From the NCBI RefSeq assembly GCF_001424985.1, contig NZ_LMDA01000001.1, positions 372,001 to 436,000 of the forward strand: a DNA stretch of 64,000 nt, read 5' to 3'. Below, in pieces: positions 44,250-53,534 of this stretch. How positions within the stretch are numbered: the first letter of the stretch is position 1; every line of letters begins with the position of its first letter. This stretch comes from Rhizobium sp. Root1212. Its GTDB lineage: Bacteria; Pseudomonadota; Alphaproteobacteria; Rhizobiales; Rhizobiaceae. The translations under genes were made by a program, and so were the position numbers. The notes below the pieces were generated by a model, which was given only the letters and a program-made list of their open reading frames with translations, had not been told where the DNA came from and did no database searches.

Positions 44250-45290
44250 TCAGACGAAGAAGAAGTCGTTGGCGTGCAGGTCGGCCTTTTCGACGCCTTC
44301 AAGCAGGATCGAGCCGGTGCCGAACTTGATCAGCACGCCATCCACGGTATCGACCGCAGCCGCCTTGACGGCGTTGAAGGACGAAAGAACCGTCTTGTCG
44401 AGCTGCAGGATGTCGCCCGCCGTGCTGGCGCCGGCGTCAAAATCGAGCACCTTGTCGACGCCCGAGCCGGCCTTGAAGATGAAGGTATCCTTGCCTGCGC
44501 CGCCGATCAGCGTATCGTTGCCGATGCCGCCCGTCAGGGTGTCGTTGCCGGCGCCGCCATTCAGCGTGTCATTACCGGCATCGCCGGCCAGCGTGTCGTT
44601 GCCCGCGCCACCGAGGAGCTTGTCGTTGCCGTTGCCGCCATAGAGCTTGTCGATGCCCGCGCCGCCGTTGATCGTGTCATTGCCATCCTGACCGTAAACG
44701 GTGTCGTCGCCGGCACCGCCATCGAGCTTGTCGTTGCCGACGCCGCCCTTGATCGTGTCGTTGCCGCCCTGGCCATAGAGCGTATCGTCGCCGGCGCCGC
44801 CGTCGAGCGTGTCGTTCTTGTCGAAGCTCTTGAAGACGTCCTTGCCGGTGCTGCCGACGAAGTTGATGCTGTTCTTCTTCAGGAGGGTGAGGAGCCCGGT
44901 CGTGTCGGTGGCGCTCAGCCCCGAACGCAGCTCATTGGCAGCGGCCGAGGTTTCGAGGCCGAGGCCGCTGATTTTCAAATCCGTCGTCTGCTTGAAGGTG
45001 TGCTTCGCGTCGTCAAGAACGGTGTTGGTGCCGAAGCGGAGCGCGCTCAGCGAGCCGGAGACCGTGTGGCTACCCATGTCGTAGGCCCAGTCGGTCTTGC
45101 CGGCGTCGAAGACGAGACCCGTCTTCGTGGTGTCGGTGACGGCATATTGCTTGCCGGACATGCCGTCTGCACCCGAAAACGCGCCACGGCCGGTGGGCGT
45201 GAAGGTGGTGTCGAACTTGCTGAGATAGGAAAGAACATCGATGCCGGTACCGTTCTTGTCAGTATCGTAAGCTGTAATCGTGATCGCCAT
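44250..45290 (-). CDS. HasA-like hemophore domain fused to RTX repeats
   Basis: 346 residues. Residues 1-150 resemble HasA: the GIDVLSYLSKFDTTF helix, SGADGMSGKQYAVTD, and DWAYDMGSHTVSGSLSALRFG, where Tyr70 and His75 stand in the region of the heme ligand Tyr75 and its partner His83 in Serratia HasA. The loop that would carry HasA His32 is shortened. Residues 155-275 are about 12 GGxGxDxLx calcium-binding repeats and the end is a type I secretion C-terminus. No signal peptide. GGGGA upstream of the ATG. A TGA-N9-TCA box lies about 90 bases upstream. It stands inside the bet-cys linkage, reading opposite to both. Function (heme capture) is inferred. Confidence 0.8.
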   Translation of the reverse strand: MAITITAYDTDKNGTGIDVLSYLSKFDTTFTPTGRGAFSGADGMSGKQYAVTDTTKTGLVFDAGKTDWAYDMGSHTVSGSLSALRFGTNTVLDDAKHTFKQTTDLKISGLGLETSAAANELRSGLSATDTTGLLTLLKKNSINFVGSTGKDVFKSFDKNDTLDGGAGDDTLYGQGGNDTIKGGVGNDKLDGGAGDDTVYGQDGNDTINGGAGIDKLYGGNGNDKLLGGAGNDTLAGDAGNDTLNGGAGNDTLTGGIGNDTLIGGAGKDTFIFKAGSGVDKVLDFDAGASTAGDILQLDKTVLSSFNAVKAAAVDTVDGVLIKFGTGSILLEGVEKADLHANDFFFV

Positions 45291-45374
45291 GAGCGTGTCC
45301 CCAAAAAGGCAGAAATTGAAACAACGAAACTCCGCTAATTAAGGTGACTATTATTGTCAAGTTTAACGCGGAGA

Positions 45375-45399
45375 AAATATGAGGATTCTTATCATATTT
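45375..45399. promoter_or_regulatory. Candidate RirA-type iron box (TGA-N9-TCA)
   Basis: Arms AAATATGA and TCATATTT around GGATTCTTA give TGA-N9-TCA, the layout reported for the RirA/iron-responsive operator of rhizobia. It is 85 bases before the start of the HasA-like gene, in an AT-rich stretch. The wider arms (8+8) make chance less likely. Confidence 0.5.
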
Positions 45400-45467
45400 A
45401 TTCGCAAACGGCGTTTAGCCGCCGAAAGGCGGCCCGTGCCGACATTCGAAATGCGGAGGCGCTGGCC

Positions 45468-45497
45468 TGGGCCTGGGCATGGGCATGGGCATGGGCC
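45468..45497. repeat. Hexanucleotide tandem repeat
   Basis: TGGGCC TGGGCA TGGGCA TGGGCA TGGGCC: five units of six bases in the gap before cysH, with the wider 45291-45709 stretch otherwise gene-free and AT-rich near 45340-45400 and 45530-45560. An open frame here would give an Ala-Trp run and is not considered a gene. Confidence 0.7.
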
Positions 45498-45709
45498 TTG
45501 CGAAGAAGAACGAAACGGCTGAGGTCAAATAATAATCTATTATTTTTATATATTTAGAGATTTACAGTGACGCAGCCTTGCCATATTCTTTCATCGACCG
45601 GGATTGGAGAGATATTTGCTCTTCCCCGGCAGCATTAGAAATCCGTTTTCCTGTCTTTCCGCGACGTCGGCTGCGATATTCCGCGGACAACATCAGGATT
45701 TCTGTTTCC

Positions 45710-46471
45710 ATGGCATCCCATCCGCTTGAAACCGCCGCACAGGCACTAGGCCAAAAGCTCGAAGGTCTCGACCTTCCGGGCCGGCTTGCTCTCGTCGCAA
45801 GCCTGGAGGGCAAGGCTGTCTTCACCACCAGCCTCGGCATTGAGGATCAGGTCATCACCGCGGCGATCGCCACAGGCCGGAACGACATCGAAGTCTCAAC
45901 GCTGGAAACCGGCCGCCTGTTCAACGAAACCGTCGCCCTCATCGACAAGACCGAAGAAACCTACGGCATCCTGATCCGCCGCTTCCGCCCCGAGCAGGAC
46001 GATATCGATGCCTATGCCGCGAAATACGGCCTGAACGGCTTCTACGACAGCGTCGAGGCGCGTCATGCCTGCTGCGGCGTGCGCAAACTGAAGCCGCTGG
46101 CGCGTGCACTCGAAGGCGCATCGTTCTGGATCACTGGCCTGCGCCGCGGCCAGTCCGGCAATCGCGCCGAGACGCCCTTCGCCGAGGCCGATCTGGAGCG
46201 CGGCCTGATCAAGATCAACCCGCTCGCCGACTGGACGATCGAGGAGATCAACGCGCATGTGGCCGCCGAAGCCATCCCCGTCAATCCGCTGCACACGCGC
46301 GGCTACCCCTCGATCGGCTGCGAGCCCTGTACCCGCGCCATCAAGCCGGGCGAACCCGAACGCGCCGGCCGCTGGTGGTGGGAAAACGATGAGAAGCGCG
46401 AATGCGGCCTTCACGTCGCCGAAGCAGCTTCCGCCCAATCGCCCCTTCCCGCGAGCAGCATCGCGCGATAA
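45710..46471 (+). CDS. cysH: Assimilatory adenylyl-sulfate (APS) reductase
   Basis: 253 residues. The two cysteine pairs HACCGVRK and GCEPCTR mark the iron-sulfur APS reductase type rather than the PAPS-only enzyme; the C-terminal redox Cys lies in KRECGLH. It reduces activated sulfate to sulfite using thioredoxin. An in-frame start at 45578 would add 44 residues of poor quality; ATG 45710 gives [11 protein letters not shown]. It leads cysD by 41 bases. Confidence 0.93.
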   Translation: MASHPLETAAQALGQKLEGLDLPGRLALVASLEGKAVFTTSLGIEDQVITAAIATGRNDIEVSTLETGRLFNETVALIDKTEETYGILIRRFRPEQDDIDAYAAKYGLNGFYDSVEARHACCGVRKLKPLARALEGASFWITGLRRGQSGNRAETPFAEADLERGLIKINPLADWTIEEINAHVAAEAIPVNPLHTRGYPSIGCEPCTRAIKPGEPERAGRWWWENDEKRECGLHVAEAASAQSPLPASSIAR

Positions 46472-46512
46472 CCGCGCGAACCTCGCCTCCCAGATACTCC
46501 CGGAGACTTGAA

Positions 46513-47466
46513 ATGCCCTTGACCCTTCCGGAAACGGAACTGCACAACCCGCAGACCTCGAAAACCCCTCTCGATCCGCACCTGAAGGCGCTGGAAAACG
46601 AGGCGATCCACATCTTCCGCGAAGTGGCCGCCGAGTTTGACAAGCCGGTCATGCTCTATTCGATCGGCAAGGATTCGTCCGTGCTGCTGCATCTGGCCCG
46701 CAAGGCCTTTTATCCCGGACGCGTTCCCTTCCCGCTGCTGCACGTCAATACGGGCTGGAAGTTCCCGGAGATGATCGCATTCCGCGACGAGATCGCCAAG
46801 CGCTACGACCTCGATCTGATCGAACATAAAAATCCGCGCGGTGAGGCCGAAAATATCACACCGTTCACCCATGGATCGGCGCTCTATACCGATATCATGA
46901 AGACGGAAGCCCTGCGACAGGCGCTCGACGCCGGCGGCTACGATGCGGCCTTCGGCGGCGCCCGCCGCGACGAAGAAGCCAGCCGTGCCAAGGAACGCAT
47001 CTATTCCTTCCGCACCCCCGACCATCGCTGGGACCCGCGCAACCAGCGCCCGGAACTCTGGAACATCTACAACGGCATGATCCGCAAGGGCGAGAGCGTG
47101 CGCGCTTTCCCGCTGTCGAACTGGACCGAAGTCGATATCTGGCGCTACATCCAGGCGGAAGACATTCCGCTGGTGCCGCTCTACTACGCCGCCAAGCGCA
47201 AATTCGTCGAACGCGACGGCATGCTGGTCTGGGCCGAGGACCCGCGCTTCGAGGCGCTGCCGGGCGAACAGATCCAGGAAGACAATATTCGCTTCCGCAC
47301 GCTGGGTTGCTGGCCGCTGACCGGCGCCATTCGCTCTGAGGCCGCCACACTCGACGACGTCATCGCCGAACTCGAAATTGCCACCGTTTCCGAACGTCAG
47401 GGCCGCGCCATCGACCGTGACCAGTCCGGCTCGATGGAAAAGAAAAAACGCGAAGGATACTTCTGA
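46513..47466 (+). CDS. cysD: Sulfate adenylyltransferase subunit 2
   Basis: 317 residues. The PP-loop motif [12 protein letters not shown] and [17 protein letters not shown] are CysD hallmarks. It forms APS from ATP and sulfate together with CysN. GGAGAC seven bases before the ATG. The stop overlaps the cysN start by one base (TGATG), so they are coupled. Confidence 0.96.
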   Translation: MPLTLPETELHNPQTSKTPLDPHLKALENEAIHIFREVAAEFDKPVMLYSIGKDSSVLLHLARKAFYPGRVPFPLLHVNTGWKFPEMIAFRDEIAKRYDLDLIEHKNPRGEAENITPFTHGSALYTDIMKTEALRQALDAGGYDAAFGGARRDEEASRAKERIYSFRTPDHRWDPRNQRPELWNIYNGMIRKGESVRAFPLSNWTEVDIWRYIQAEDIPLVPLYYAAKRKFVERDGMLVWAEDPRFEALPGEQIQEDNIRFRTLGCWPLTGAIRSEAATLDDVIAELEIATVSERQGRAIDRDQSGSMEKKKREGYF

Positions 47467-48986
47467 TGACCGTTTCCGCTACCGCCCAAGCTGCTGCAAC
47501 GCAGACCGCGACCGAGACCGGCGCTGCCACCATCACCGCTTTTCCGGCCGTCGACGCCCAGCGCCAGCCGCGCGACACGCGCCCGCTGCGCCTCATCACC
47601 TGCGGCAGCGTCGATGACGGCAAATCGACCCTGATCGGCCGCCTGCTCTGGGATACCAAGGCCGTCAAGGAAGACCAGGCCGCAACCCTGCGCCGCGATT
47701 CAGGCAAGCAGAACGATCTCGGCCTGCCGGATTTCGCGCTGTTGCTGGACGGCCTGCAGGCCGAGCGCGAACAGGGCATCACCATCGATGTGGCCTATCG
47801 CTATTTCGCGACCGACAAGCGCGCCTTCATCGTCGCCGACACCCCCGGCCACGAGCAATACACACGCAACATGGCAACCGGCGCCTCGACCGCCGATCTG
47901 GCCGTGCTTCTTGTCGATGCCCGTGTCGGCCTTTTGGAACAGACCCGCCGCCATGCGACCATCGCCACGCTGATGGGCATCAAGCAGTTCGTGCTGGCCG
48001 TCAACAAGATCGACCTCACCGGCTACGACCGTGCCCGTTTCGAGGCGATCAGCCACGAGTTCAAGGAACTGGCGCTGTCGCTCGGCGTGCGCCAGATCAC
48101 CGCGATCCCGGTGTCGGCGCTGAAGGGCGAAAACGTCGTTTATGACGGCAAGGCATCCATGCCCTGGTACGAAGGCCCGACGCTGGTCGAAGTGCTGGAA
48201 CTTGCCACCGTGCGCTCGGCCCAGACGGTCGGTTTCCGCCTGCCGGTGCAGCGCGTCTCCCGTCCCGGCGAAAGTTTCCGCGGCTATCAGGGCACCGTTG
48301 CCGGCGGTGCGGTGAAGCCAGGCGACAGCGTCGTCATCCTGCCCTCGGGCATGGTGGCCAATGTCGCCAAGATCGTCACCTTCGACCTCGTGCGCAACGC
48401 CGCCGTCGCAGGCGACGCGATCACGCTGGTTCTCGACCGTCAGGTGGATGTGTCGCGCGGCGACATGATCGTTTCGATCGATGCCCAGCCGCAGACCGGG
48501 CTTTCCTTTGACGCCCAGATCGTCGCGCTGCAGCCGGACGGCATCCAGCCCGGCAAGCGCTACTGGCTGAAGAGCGGCTCGCGCCGCCAGCGCGTCACCG
48601 TGCAGCCGTCGAGCCTTCTCGACCTGAAGAACGGCAAGTGGAACCACCACACCGAAGCGCTCGGCATGAACGCCATCGGCAAGGTGCATCTCTCCTTCGA
48701 CGAACAGGCCGTGTTCGACGCCTATGAGCAGAACCGCACGACCGGCGCCTTCATCCTGATCGATCCCGACACCAACAACACGGTGGCCGGCGGCATGATC
48801 ACCGCCAAGCGCTCTTCGCTCGGCGGCATCCATACCGAGGAAAGCCGCGTGTTGCTGTCGCTGCCCGCCGATCTCGCCGACAAGATCATGGCGAGCGAGC
48901 TTTTCGCCAGCCGCCGCGAGGAAACGGAAGTACGCCGCATCTCCGCCGGCAAGGCCGCCGAGATTCTCGACGAAATCGACGGCTGA
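47466..48986 (+). CDS. cysN: Sulfate adenylyltransferase subunit 1 (GTPase)
   Basis: 506 residues. GTPase motifs are CGSVDDGKSTLIGRL, DTPGHEQYTRNM and AVNKIDL. The length shows that the CysC kinase domain of NodQ/CysNC fusions is absent. It drives APS formation by GTP hydrolysis with CysD. Last gene of the operon; a strong terminator follows. Confidence 0.96.
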   Translation: MTVSATAQAAATQTATETGAATITAFPAVDAQRQPRDTRPLRLITCGSVDDGKSTLIGRLLWDTKAVKEDQAATLRRDSGKQNDLGLPDFALLLDGLQAEREQGITIDVAYRYFATDKRAFIVADTPGHEQYTRNMATGASTADLAVLLVDARVGLLEQTRRHATIATLMGIKQFVLAVNKIDLTGYDRARFEAISHEFKELALSLGVRQITAIPVSALKGENVVYDGKASMPWYEGPTLVEVLELATVRSAQTVGFRLPVQRVSRPGESFRGYQGTVAGGAVKPGDSVVILPSGMVANVAKIVTFDLVRNAAVAGDAITLVLDRQVDVSRGDMIVSIDAQPQTGLSFDAQIVALQPDGIQPGKRYWLKSGSRRQRVTVQPSSLLDLKNGKWNHHTEALGMNAIGKVHLSFDEQAVFDAYEQNRTTGAFILIDPDTNNTVAGGMITAKRSSLGGIHTEESRVLLSLPADLADKIMASELFASRREETEVRRISAGKAAEILDEIDG

Positions 48987-49016
48987 TCGCGACAGCGATC
49001 ACATCGAAACAGAACG

Positions 49017-49046
49017 ATCCCGCGGGCACGGCTCGCGGGATTTTTT
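49017..49046 (+). terminator. Rho-independent terminator of the cys operon
   Basis: ATCCCGCG (49017-49024) pairs with CGCGGGAT (49034-49041) and runs into TTTTTT, about 30 bases after the cysN stop. Confidence 0.92.
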
Positions 49047-49262
49047 CATGTCCCGGCTATGGGGGCGGTCGGAAATCTCGCGATGCAGGAAACGAGCGAC
49101 CGATTCCAACTGTCAAATACCGGGTCGGTTATCTGCACAACCACCCGCAATTTCAGAAAAACGCCGCAAAAGCTCACTGAACTGTGCCAGTGATTTAGAA
49201 CTAGATTTCCGGGAATGAAGCGATACTAGACTGAAAGCCTTTCGGGACAAGGCGTTATCGAC

Positions 49263-49339
49263 TGGTCGGAGTGGCAAGATTCGAACTTGCGACCCCCACG
49301 TCCCGAACGTGGTGCGCTACCAGACTGCGCTACACTCCG
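49263..49339 (-). tRNA. tRNA-Pro (CGG)
   Basis: Read on the minus strand: acceptor CGGAGTG/CACTCCG, D arm GCGC-AGTCTGGT-A-GCGC, anticodon loop TTCGGGA inside CCACG/CGTGG, giving anticodon CGG, T arm TTCGAATC, then A plus an encoded CCA end. All arms pair. Confidence 0.95.
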
Positions 49340-49589
49340 TGACCAGTGGCGCCTCTATAGAATAGCATCCGGCCGGAGACAAGCGCCAATTTCAGAAAAA
49401 TGACAGGGTGTGTGGAAATCTTTTCGCGACACGTCCGCGCGCCGCGCAAAACCGGCGATGCGTCCAGATAAGGTCATGGAAGCACTCGATATTCCAGCAT
49501 CGAATGCTTGACCCTGCGCGCCCTGCGCTGATTGTTTTCAGGGACCGGCGAAGGGGATCGCCGGGCTTCTGGAAACCCAAGGGAACATC

Positions 49590-50105
49590 ATGAAAATCCG
49601 AATCCTGTTTGCGGCAGCGCTTACGGCTGTGCTTTCCGGCTGCACGACGACGGAGGAAGCCAACACCGCCATCCAGTCGCGCTGGACCGGCCAGCCGGCC
49701 GATGCCTTCTTCACCCGCTATGGGCCTCCGGTCTCGCGCTTTCCGCTCAACAACGGCGGCGCGGTCTATACCTGGCGCGGCGGAGAAAAGACCAATTACA
49801 TTCCCGCGCAATACGCGCAGCCCACCGACGACGACGATGCCTTTGCCAAATCCGTGACACGCACGACGACCCGTCGCGACGAGGACGGAGACCGGACGAC
49901 GACGACCACCACGAAAACCTCTTTCGGCATTGCCGACACCAGCCCACGGGTGATCTCGCCGGCGCGCACGGAAGAGCTTTTCTGCGAGGTGCAGATTTCG
50001 ACCGGGCCGGACGACAGGATCGTCAGCATCCGCGCCAGCAACGACACCACCGGCGCCGGCCTCAGCCTGTCGCGCTGCGCCGAGGTGCTGGAAGTCGCGT
50101 CGTAG
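49590..50105 (+). CDS. Putative lipoprotein (paralogue 1)
   Basis: 171 residues with signal peptide and lipobox (LSGCTTTEEA). After it come RWTGQPADAFFTRYGPPVSRF, YTWRGG, an Asp/Thr-rich segment (DDDDAFAKS, TTTTTTK) and a C-terminal FCEVQIST, DDRIVSIRASND. AAGGGAACATC before the ATG. It closely resembles the next gene. Function unknown. Confidence 0.82.
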   Translation: MKIRILFAAALTAVLSGCTTTEEANTAIQSRWTGQPADAFFTRYGPPVSRFPLNNGGAVYTWRGGEKTNYIPAQYAQPTDDDDAFAKSVTRTTTRRDEDGDRTTTTTTKTSFGIADTSPRVISPARTEELFCEVQISTGPDDRIVSIRASNDTTGAGLSLSRCAEVLEVAS

Positions 50106-50301
50106 GACGGGTTTTGCAGCGTTCGCCGGAAAAATCGTAAGCGGCGGCGCAACCGTTGCAAATAATTGCTGAAATGTGGCCGGCCGGTGATTTTCTTTCT
50201 TTGCGTTTGGAGCTAGACGCAGGGAGAAAACCCCGGCCGCACAGGTGTTTGCGTTTCGCCGGAGGCGCTGTTTCAGATCGAAATCAAAGGACGATCCCGA
50301 G

Positions 50302-50727
50302 ATGAATTTCCGCATGATGACTGCCGCCGGCCTTGCGCTGGCGCTTGCCGGCTGCACCACCGTCGGCCCGGCCCGAAACGCCGTCGAAGCCCGCTGGAAC
50401 GGCCAGCCGGCCGGCACCTTCTTTGCCCAGTTCGGCCCGCCGACCGCGGATGTCGAAAGCGGCGACACGACCGTCTATTCCTGGAAGGGCGGCTACAAGA
50501 CCCGCCGCATTCCGGCCGAATATGCCAAGGGCCCGGATGGCAAGCGTGGCAAGCGCATCTCGGCTGCCCGCACGGAATATCTGAGCTGCTCGGTACAGCT
50601 GACGGTCTCGTCCGACTACGTCATCCGCTCCATCCGCGTCGCCGGCGATCATCGCAGCGGCGACGGCCCGACCTGGTGCGAGGAATTCCTCGGCGGTGCC
50701 AAGACGGAAGCCCCGAAGGCCGGTTGA
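50302..50727 (+). CDS. Putative lipoprotein (paralogue 2)
   Basis: 141 residues with lipobox LALAGCTTVGPA. It shares ARWNGQPAGTFFAQFGPP, YSWKGGYKTRRIPAEYAKG, ISAARTEYLSCSVQLTVSSD and a CEEF tail with paralogue 1, and lacks the Asp/Thr-rich insert. The ATG at 50302 has a weak ribosome site; it matches the signal peptide start. Function unknown. Confidence 0.82.
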   Translation: MNFRMMTAAGLALALAGCTTVGPARNAVEARWNGQPAGTFFAQFGPPTADVESGDTTVYSWKGGYKTRRIPAEYAKGPDGKRGKRISAARTEYLSCSVQLTVSSDYVIRSIRVAGDHRSGDGPTWCEEFLGGAKTEAPKAG

Positions 50728-50760
50728 TCGCCCTTCGGGCAACACGTCGAGAAAATGGAA

Positions 50761-50791
50761 AAGCCTGCGAGATGTCGCGGGCTTTTTTTTT
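50761..50791 (+). terminator. Terminator after the second lipoprotein
   Basis: AAGCCTGCGA pairs with TCGCGGGCTT, followed by nine T. It stands 33 bases after the stop. Confidence 0.88.
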
Positions 50792-50865
50792 GTGAACGGC
50801 AGCCGCATGCGAATCACGTCCTTGGAGAGGCGTCCATCGCTTGCGCAAATCATGATGGTGAATAG

Positions 50866-50940
50866 TGGCTGGGGCGCCAGGATTCGAACCTGGGAATGCC
50901 GGTACCAAAAACCGGTGCCTTACCGCTTGGCGACGCCCCA
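50866..50940 (-). tRNA. tRNA-Gln (TTG)
   Basis: Minus strand: TGGGGCG acceptor, D arm GCCAAGCGGTAAGGC, anticodon loop TTTTGGT with anticodon TTG, T arm GGTTCGAATCC, then CGCCCCA and an encoded GCCA end. All stems pair. Confidence 0.93.
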
Positions 50941-51155
50941 GCAGGATCGAACGGATTTTTGCGTGAGAACGATGCAAGCCCGCGCGGTCGAGGGCCTGAT
51001 TAGCAAAGCACAGGCGGCGCGACAATCCTTAGTTTCGGCTTTCGATCGATTTCTTTGGATCGCTTCTCCCGCCTTTCGAAACATGCCGAAATTTTACCGC
51101 CGCTTCGTTCCGGTCCCCGCCGATTTGCAGTAGGGTCCGGCAACTGGAGATCCCG

Positions 51156-51452
51156 ATGAGCAGATTTCGTGCCCGCCCGCCCGCCGTTGCCACCATTCTT
51201 CTGGATGATGCCGTGGTGCGCATCACCCGCTGGGATTTCGAGCCCGGCGCCGATACCGGCCATCATGTGCATGGGCTCGGCTATGTCGTCGTGCCAATGA
51301 CCGATTGCCGGTTCCTGCTGGAGGAGCCGGGCGGCGACCGGCGGGTGGATATCGCCAAAGGCGCCGCCTATCGGCGCGAGGCGGGCATGGAGCACAATGT
51401 CGTCAATGCCGGAACAGAGCCGATGTCGTTCATCGAGATCGAATACAAGTGA
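51156..51452 (+). CDS. Cupin-domain protein
   Basis: 98 residues. RWDFEPGADTGHHVHGLGYVVVPMTDC is a cupin motif 1 (GxxxxxHxH) and REAGMEHNVVNAG the second, so it should bind a metal in a beta-barrel. GGAGA upstream. The stop is 11 bases before the next start; likely cotranscribed with the MBL-fold hydrolase. Confidence 0.83.
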   Translation: MSRFRARPPAVATILLDDAVVRITRWDFEPGADTGHHVHGLGYVVVPMTDCRFLLEEPGGDRRVDIAKGAAYRREAGMEHNVVNAGTEPMSFIEIEYK

Positions 51453-51463
51453 GGCGCAGGCAC

Positions 51464-52387
51464 ATGGAAGGCCCGGATTTCAACCTCGAATTCCAGCCGG
51501 CCTACGGGCAAGCCGTTCCGGTCGCGGAGGGTGTGGAGCGCATCACCGTCAACAACCCGAGCCCCTTCACCTTCCATGGCACCAATTCCTACATCGTTGG
51601 AAAACACTCCGTCGCTGTCGTCGATCCCGGCCCGCAGGACGAGGCGCATTTCCAGGCGCTGATGCAGGCCCTGAAAGGCCGCGAGGTGACCCATATCGCC
51701 GTCAGCCACACCCATCGCGACCACTCGCCGCTTGCCCGCCGGCTGAAGGAGGCGACCGGCGCGCTGATCGTGGCGGAAGGCCCCCACCGCGCCGCCCGGC
51801 CGCTGCATGAGGGTGAGGTCAATCCCTTTGCCGAAAGCTCCGACATGGATTTCGTGCCGGACATCGCTGTTGCCGATGGCGAGACGGTGGCGGGCGACGG
51901 CTGGGCGCTGACGGCGCTGCTGACGCCCGGTCATACCGCCAACCATGCGGCCTTTGCGCTCGAAGGCACCGGCACCGTCTTTTCCGCCGATCATGTCATG
52001 GCCTGGGCGACGAGCATCGTCGCGCCGCCGGATGGGGCGATGAGCGACTATATGGCCTCGCTGGAAAAACTGCTGGCGCGCGACGACCGGCTCTATCTGC
52101 CGGGCCATGGCGGCGCGCTTGTCGAGCCTGCCGCCTTTCTGCGCGGGCTTCGCGCCCACCGGCGCATGCGCGAGCGCGCCGTGCTGGAGCGGATCAAGGC
52201 CGGTGACAGCGCCATTCCCGAGATGGTGAAGGTGATCTATGCCAGCACCGATCCGCGGCTGCATGGCGCGGCTGCCCTTTCGGTGCTCGCCCATATCGAG
52301 GATCTGGTCGAGCGCGGACAGGTCGAGACCGATGGCCCGCCCTCGCTTTCCGGCCGCTACCGGCTGGCGCCGGGCGGAGCGTCGTAA
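51464..52387 (+). CDS. Metallo-beta-lactamase fold hydrolase (Lactb2-like)
   Basis: 307 residues. Zinc motif SHTHRDHSPLA (HxHxDH), further histidines in LLTPGHTANH and LPGHGG, and the FSADHVM Asp. The C-terminal RAHRRMRERAVLERIKAG helix fits the LACTB2-like clade. Long upstream in-frame extension has no ribosome site; ATG 51464 is used. Substrate unknown. Confidence 0.86.
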   Translation: MEGPDFNLEFQPAYGQAVPVAEGVERITVNNPSPFTFHGTNSYIVGKHSVAVVDPGPQDEAHFQALMQALKGREVTHIAVSHTHRDHSPLARRLKEATGALIVAEGPHRAARPLHEGEVNPFAESSDMDFVPDIAVADGETVAGDGWALTALLTPGHTANHAAFALEGTGTVFSADHVMAWATSIVAPPDGAMSDYMASLEKLLARDDRLYLPGHGGALVEPAAFLRGLRAHRRMRERAVLERIKAGDSAIPEMVKVIYASTDPRLHGAAALSVLAHIEDLVERGQVETDGPPSLSGRYRLAPGGAS

Positions 52388-52394
52388 CGCGGCG

Positions 52395-53303
52395 TCAATC
52401 GCCCGCGATCCCCAGCAGCTCGGCATCGAGCGCATGCAGGAACTGATCGGCGAAGCCGGCCGCAAGGCCGAGTTCGTGCGGGCCGTAGCGGGACGCGACC
52501 CGCATATCGACGAAGGTGGTTTCGGCCTCCTCACGCAGGCGGATCAGCACATCGAAACGGAAGCCGGCGATCGGCGAGCGCCATTCGCCCTGCAGCAGGA
52601 TGTCGGAAGCGCGCAGGCCCGCGGGCCGGTCGGCCATGATGGATGTCGGGCGCGACATCGGCACCGGCACATTGTCGGGTTGGCTGTCGGCGGGCGTGCT
52701 GGTCTCGGGCTTGACCGCGAGATCTTCAAGATCGGCCTCGGCGTTTTCCTCGCCTTCGGTCGCCACGACCGCGATTCCGGTATTGGCGGCAACCGTCTTC
52801 ACCCCGCGGAAGACGCGGTCGAGCGCGCCGTCGTAACGCCGGCCGGTGAGGCCGGGATAGGCCTCGATCTGGGCTTCGCGATCCTGGGGCGTCACCATTG
52901 TCGCGCGCGGCAGCCAGCCCTGGTCGGCGGCCGGGCGCTCGATCCAGTCGGGCGGGGTCACCGTATCGGTGCTGACGTCGTAGATTGCCGGCTTGGTGAG
53001 ATAGGCATAGCCGCCGAGGCCGGCGACGCCGAGCGGAACGGCGGCGTAGACGAGCGCGGCGAAACTGGCGATACCGCCGACCGCCGCCACCTGCCACAGG
53101 CGCACGAGGCCGATGACCGCCAGCAGCACGGCAAGCGCCGCAAGCCCTGCGGCAAAGATCACGATCGCCACCAGATGCGGGGTCGTCAGCGGCCCGAAAC
53201 GATGGGCAAGAACGGCGACAAGAAACAGGCCGCAGGAAAACCGCGCGATCCCGCGGGCCCATTGGGCGGCATGGGATATCGGGCGCTCATATTTGATCAT
53301 CAT
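52395..53303 (-). CDS. DUF1499 membrane protein
   Basis: 302 residues. Three membrane helices in residues 15-105 and then a DUF1499 domain (PAIYDVSTDT, PDWI, FRFDVLIRLR, VDMRVASRYG). Starts ATG at 53303 with a second ATG at 53300; earlier frames have no site. Function of the family is unknown. Convergent with the MBL-fold gene; the stops are eight bases apart. Confidence 0.82.
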   Translation of the reverse strand: MMIKYERPISHAAQWARGIARFSCGLFLVAVLAHRFGPLTTPHLVAIVIFAAGLAALAVLLAVIGLVRLWQVAAVGGIASFAALVYAAVPLGVAGLGGYAYLTKPAIYDVSTDTVTPPDWIERPAADQGWLPRATMVTPQDREAQIEAYPGLTGRRYDGALDRVFRGVKTVAANTGIAVVATEGEENAEADLEDLAVKPETSTPADSQPDNVPVPMSRPTSIMADRPAGLRASDILLQGEWRSPIAGFRFDVLIRLREEAETTFVDMRVASRYGPHELGLAAGFADQFLHALDAELLGIAGD

Positions 53304-53534
53304 GCTCTCTGCCGGTTCCTCGCCTGTGTTTCGTATAAAGCATGCCGCGGAAAAATCTGCAGCGGTTTTGCATCGCTGGCCGGCACAAAAAACGAGAGGA
53401 CCGTGTTTCGCGTGAGCGCGGGACAAGTCTCATCCGTTGCGTGCGGCTGTCCGCGCGGGCAGCGGCGATGCCGCAAATTCGCCACTCTCGCTCCGCAAGG
53501 TCGCCGCGTTCAAGGCCAAGAGAGGGAGAAGACC

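Noticed and set aside
44470-44840. Regular direct repeats that resemble a CRISPR-like array
   Set aside because: They are codon repeats of the RTX protein with a 27-base period, in frame, with no unique spacers.
45354-45557. A 67-codon frame with an Ala-Trp run before cysH
   Set aside because: The run is only the hexanucleotide repeat translated; no ribosome site and no plausible fold.
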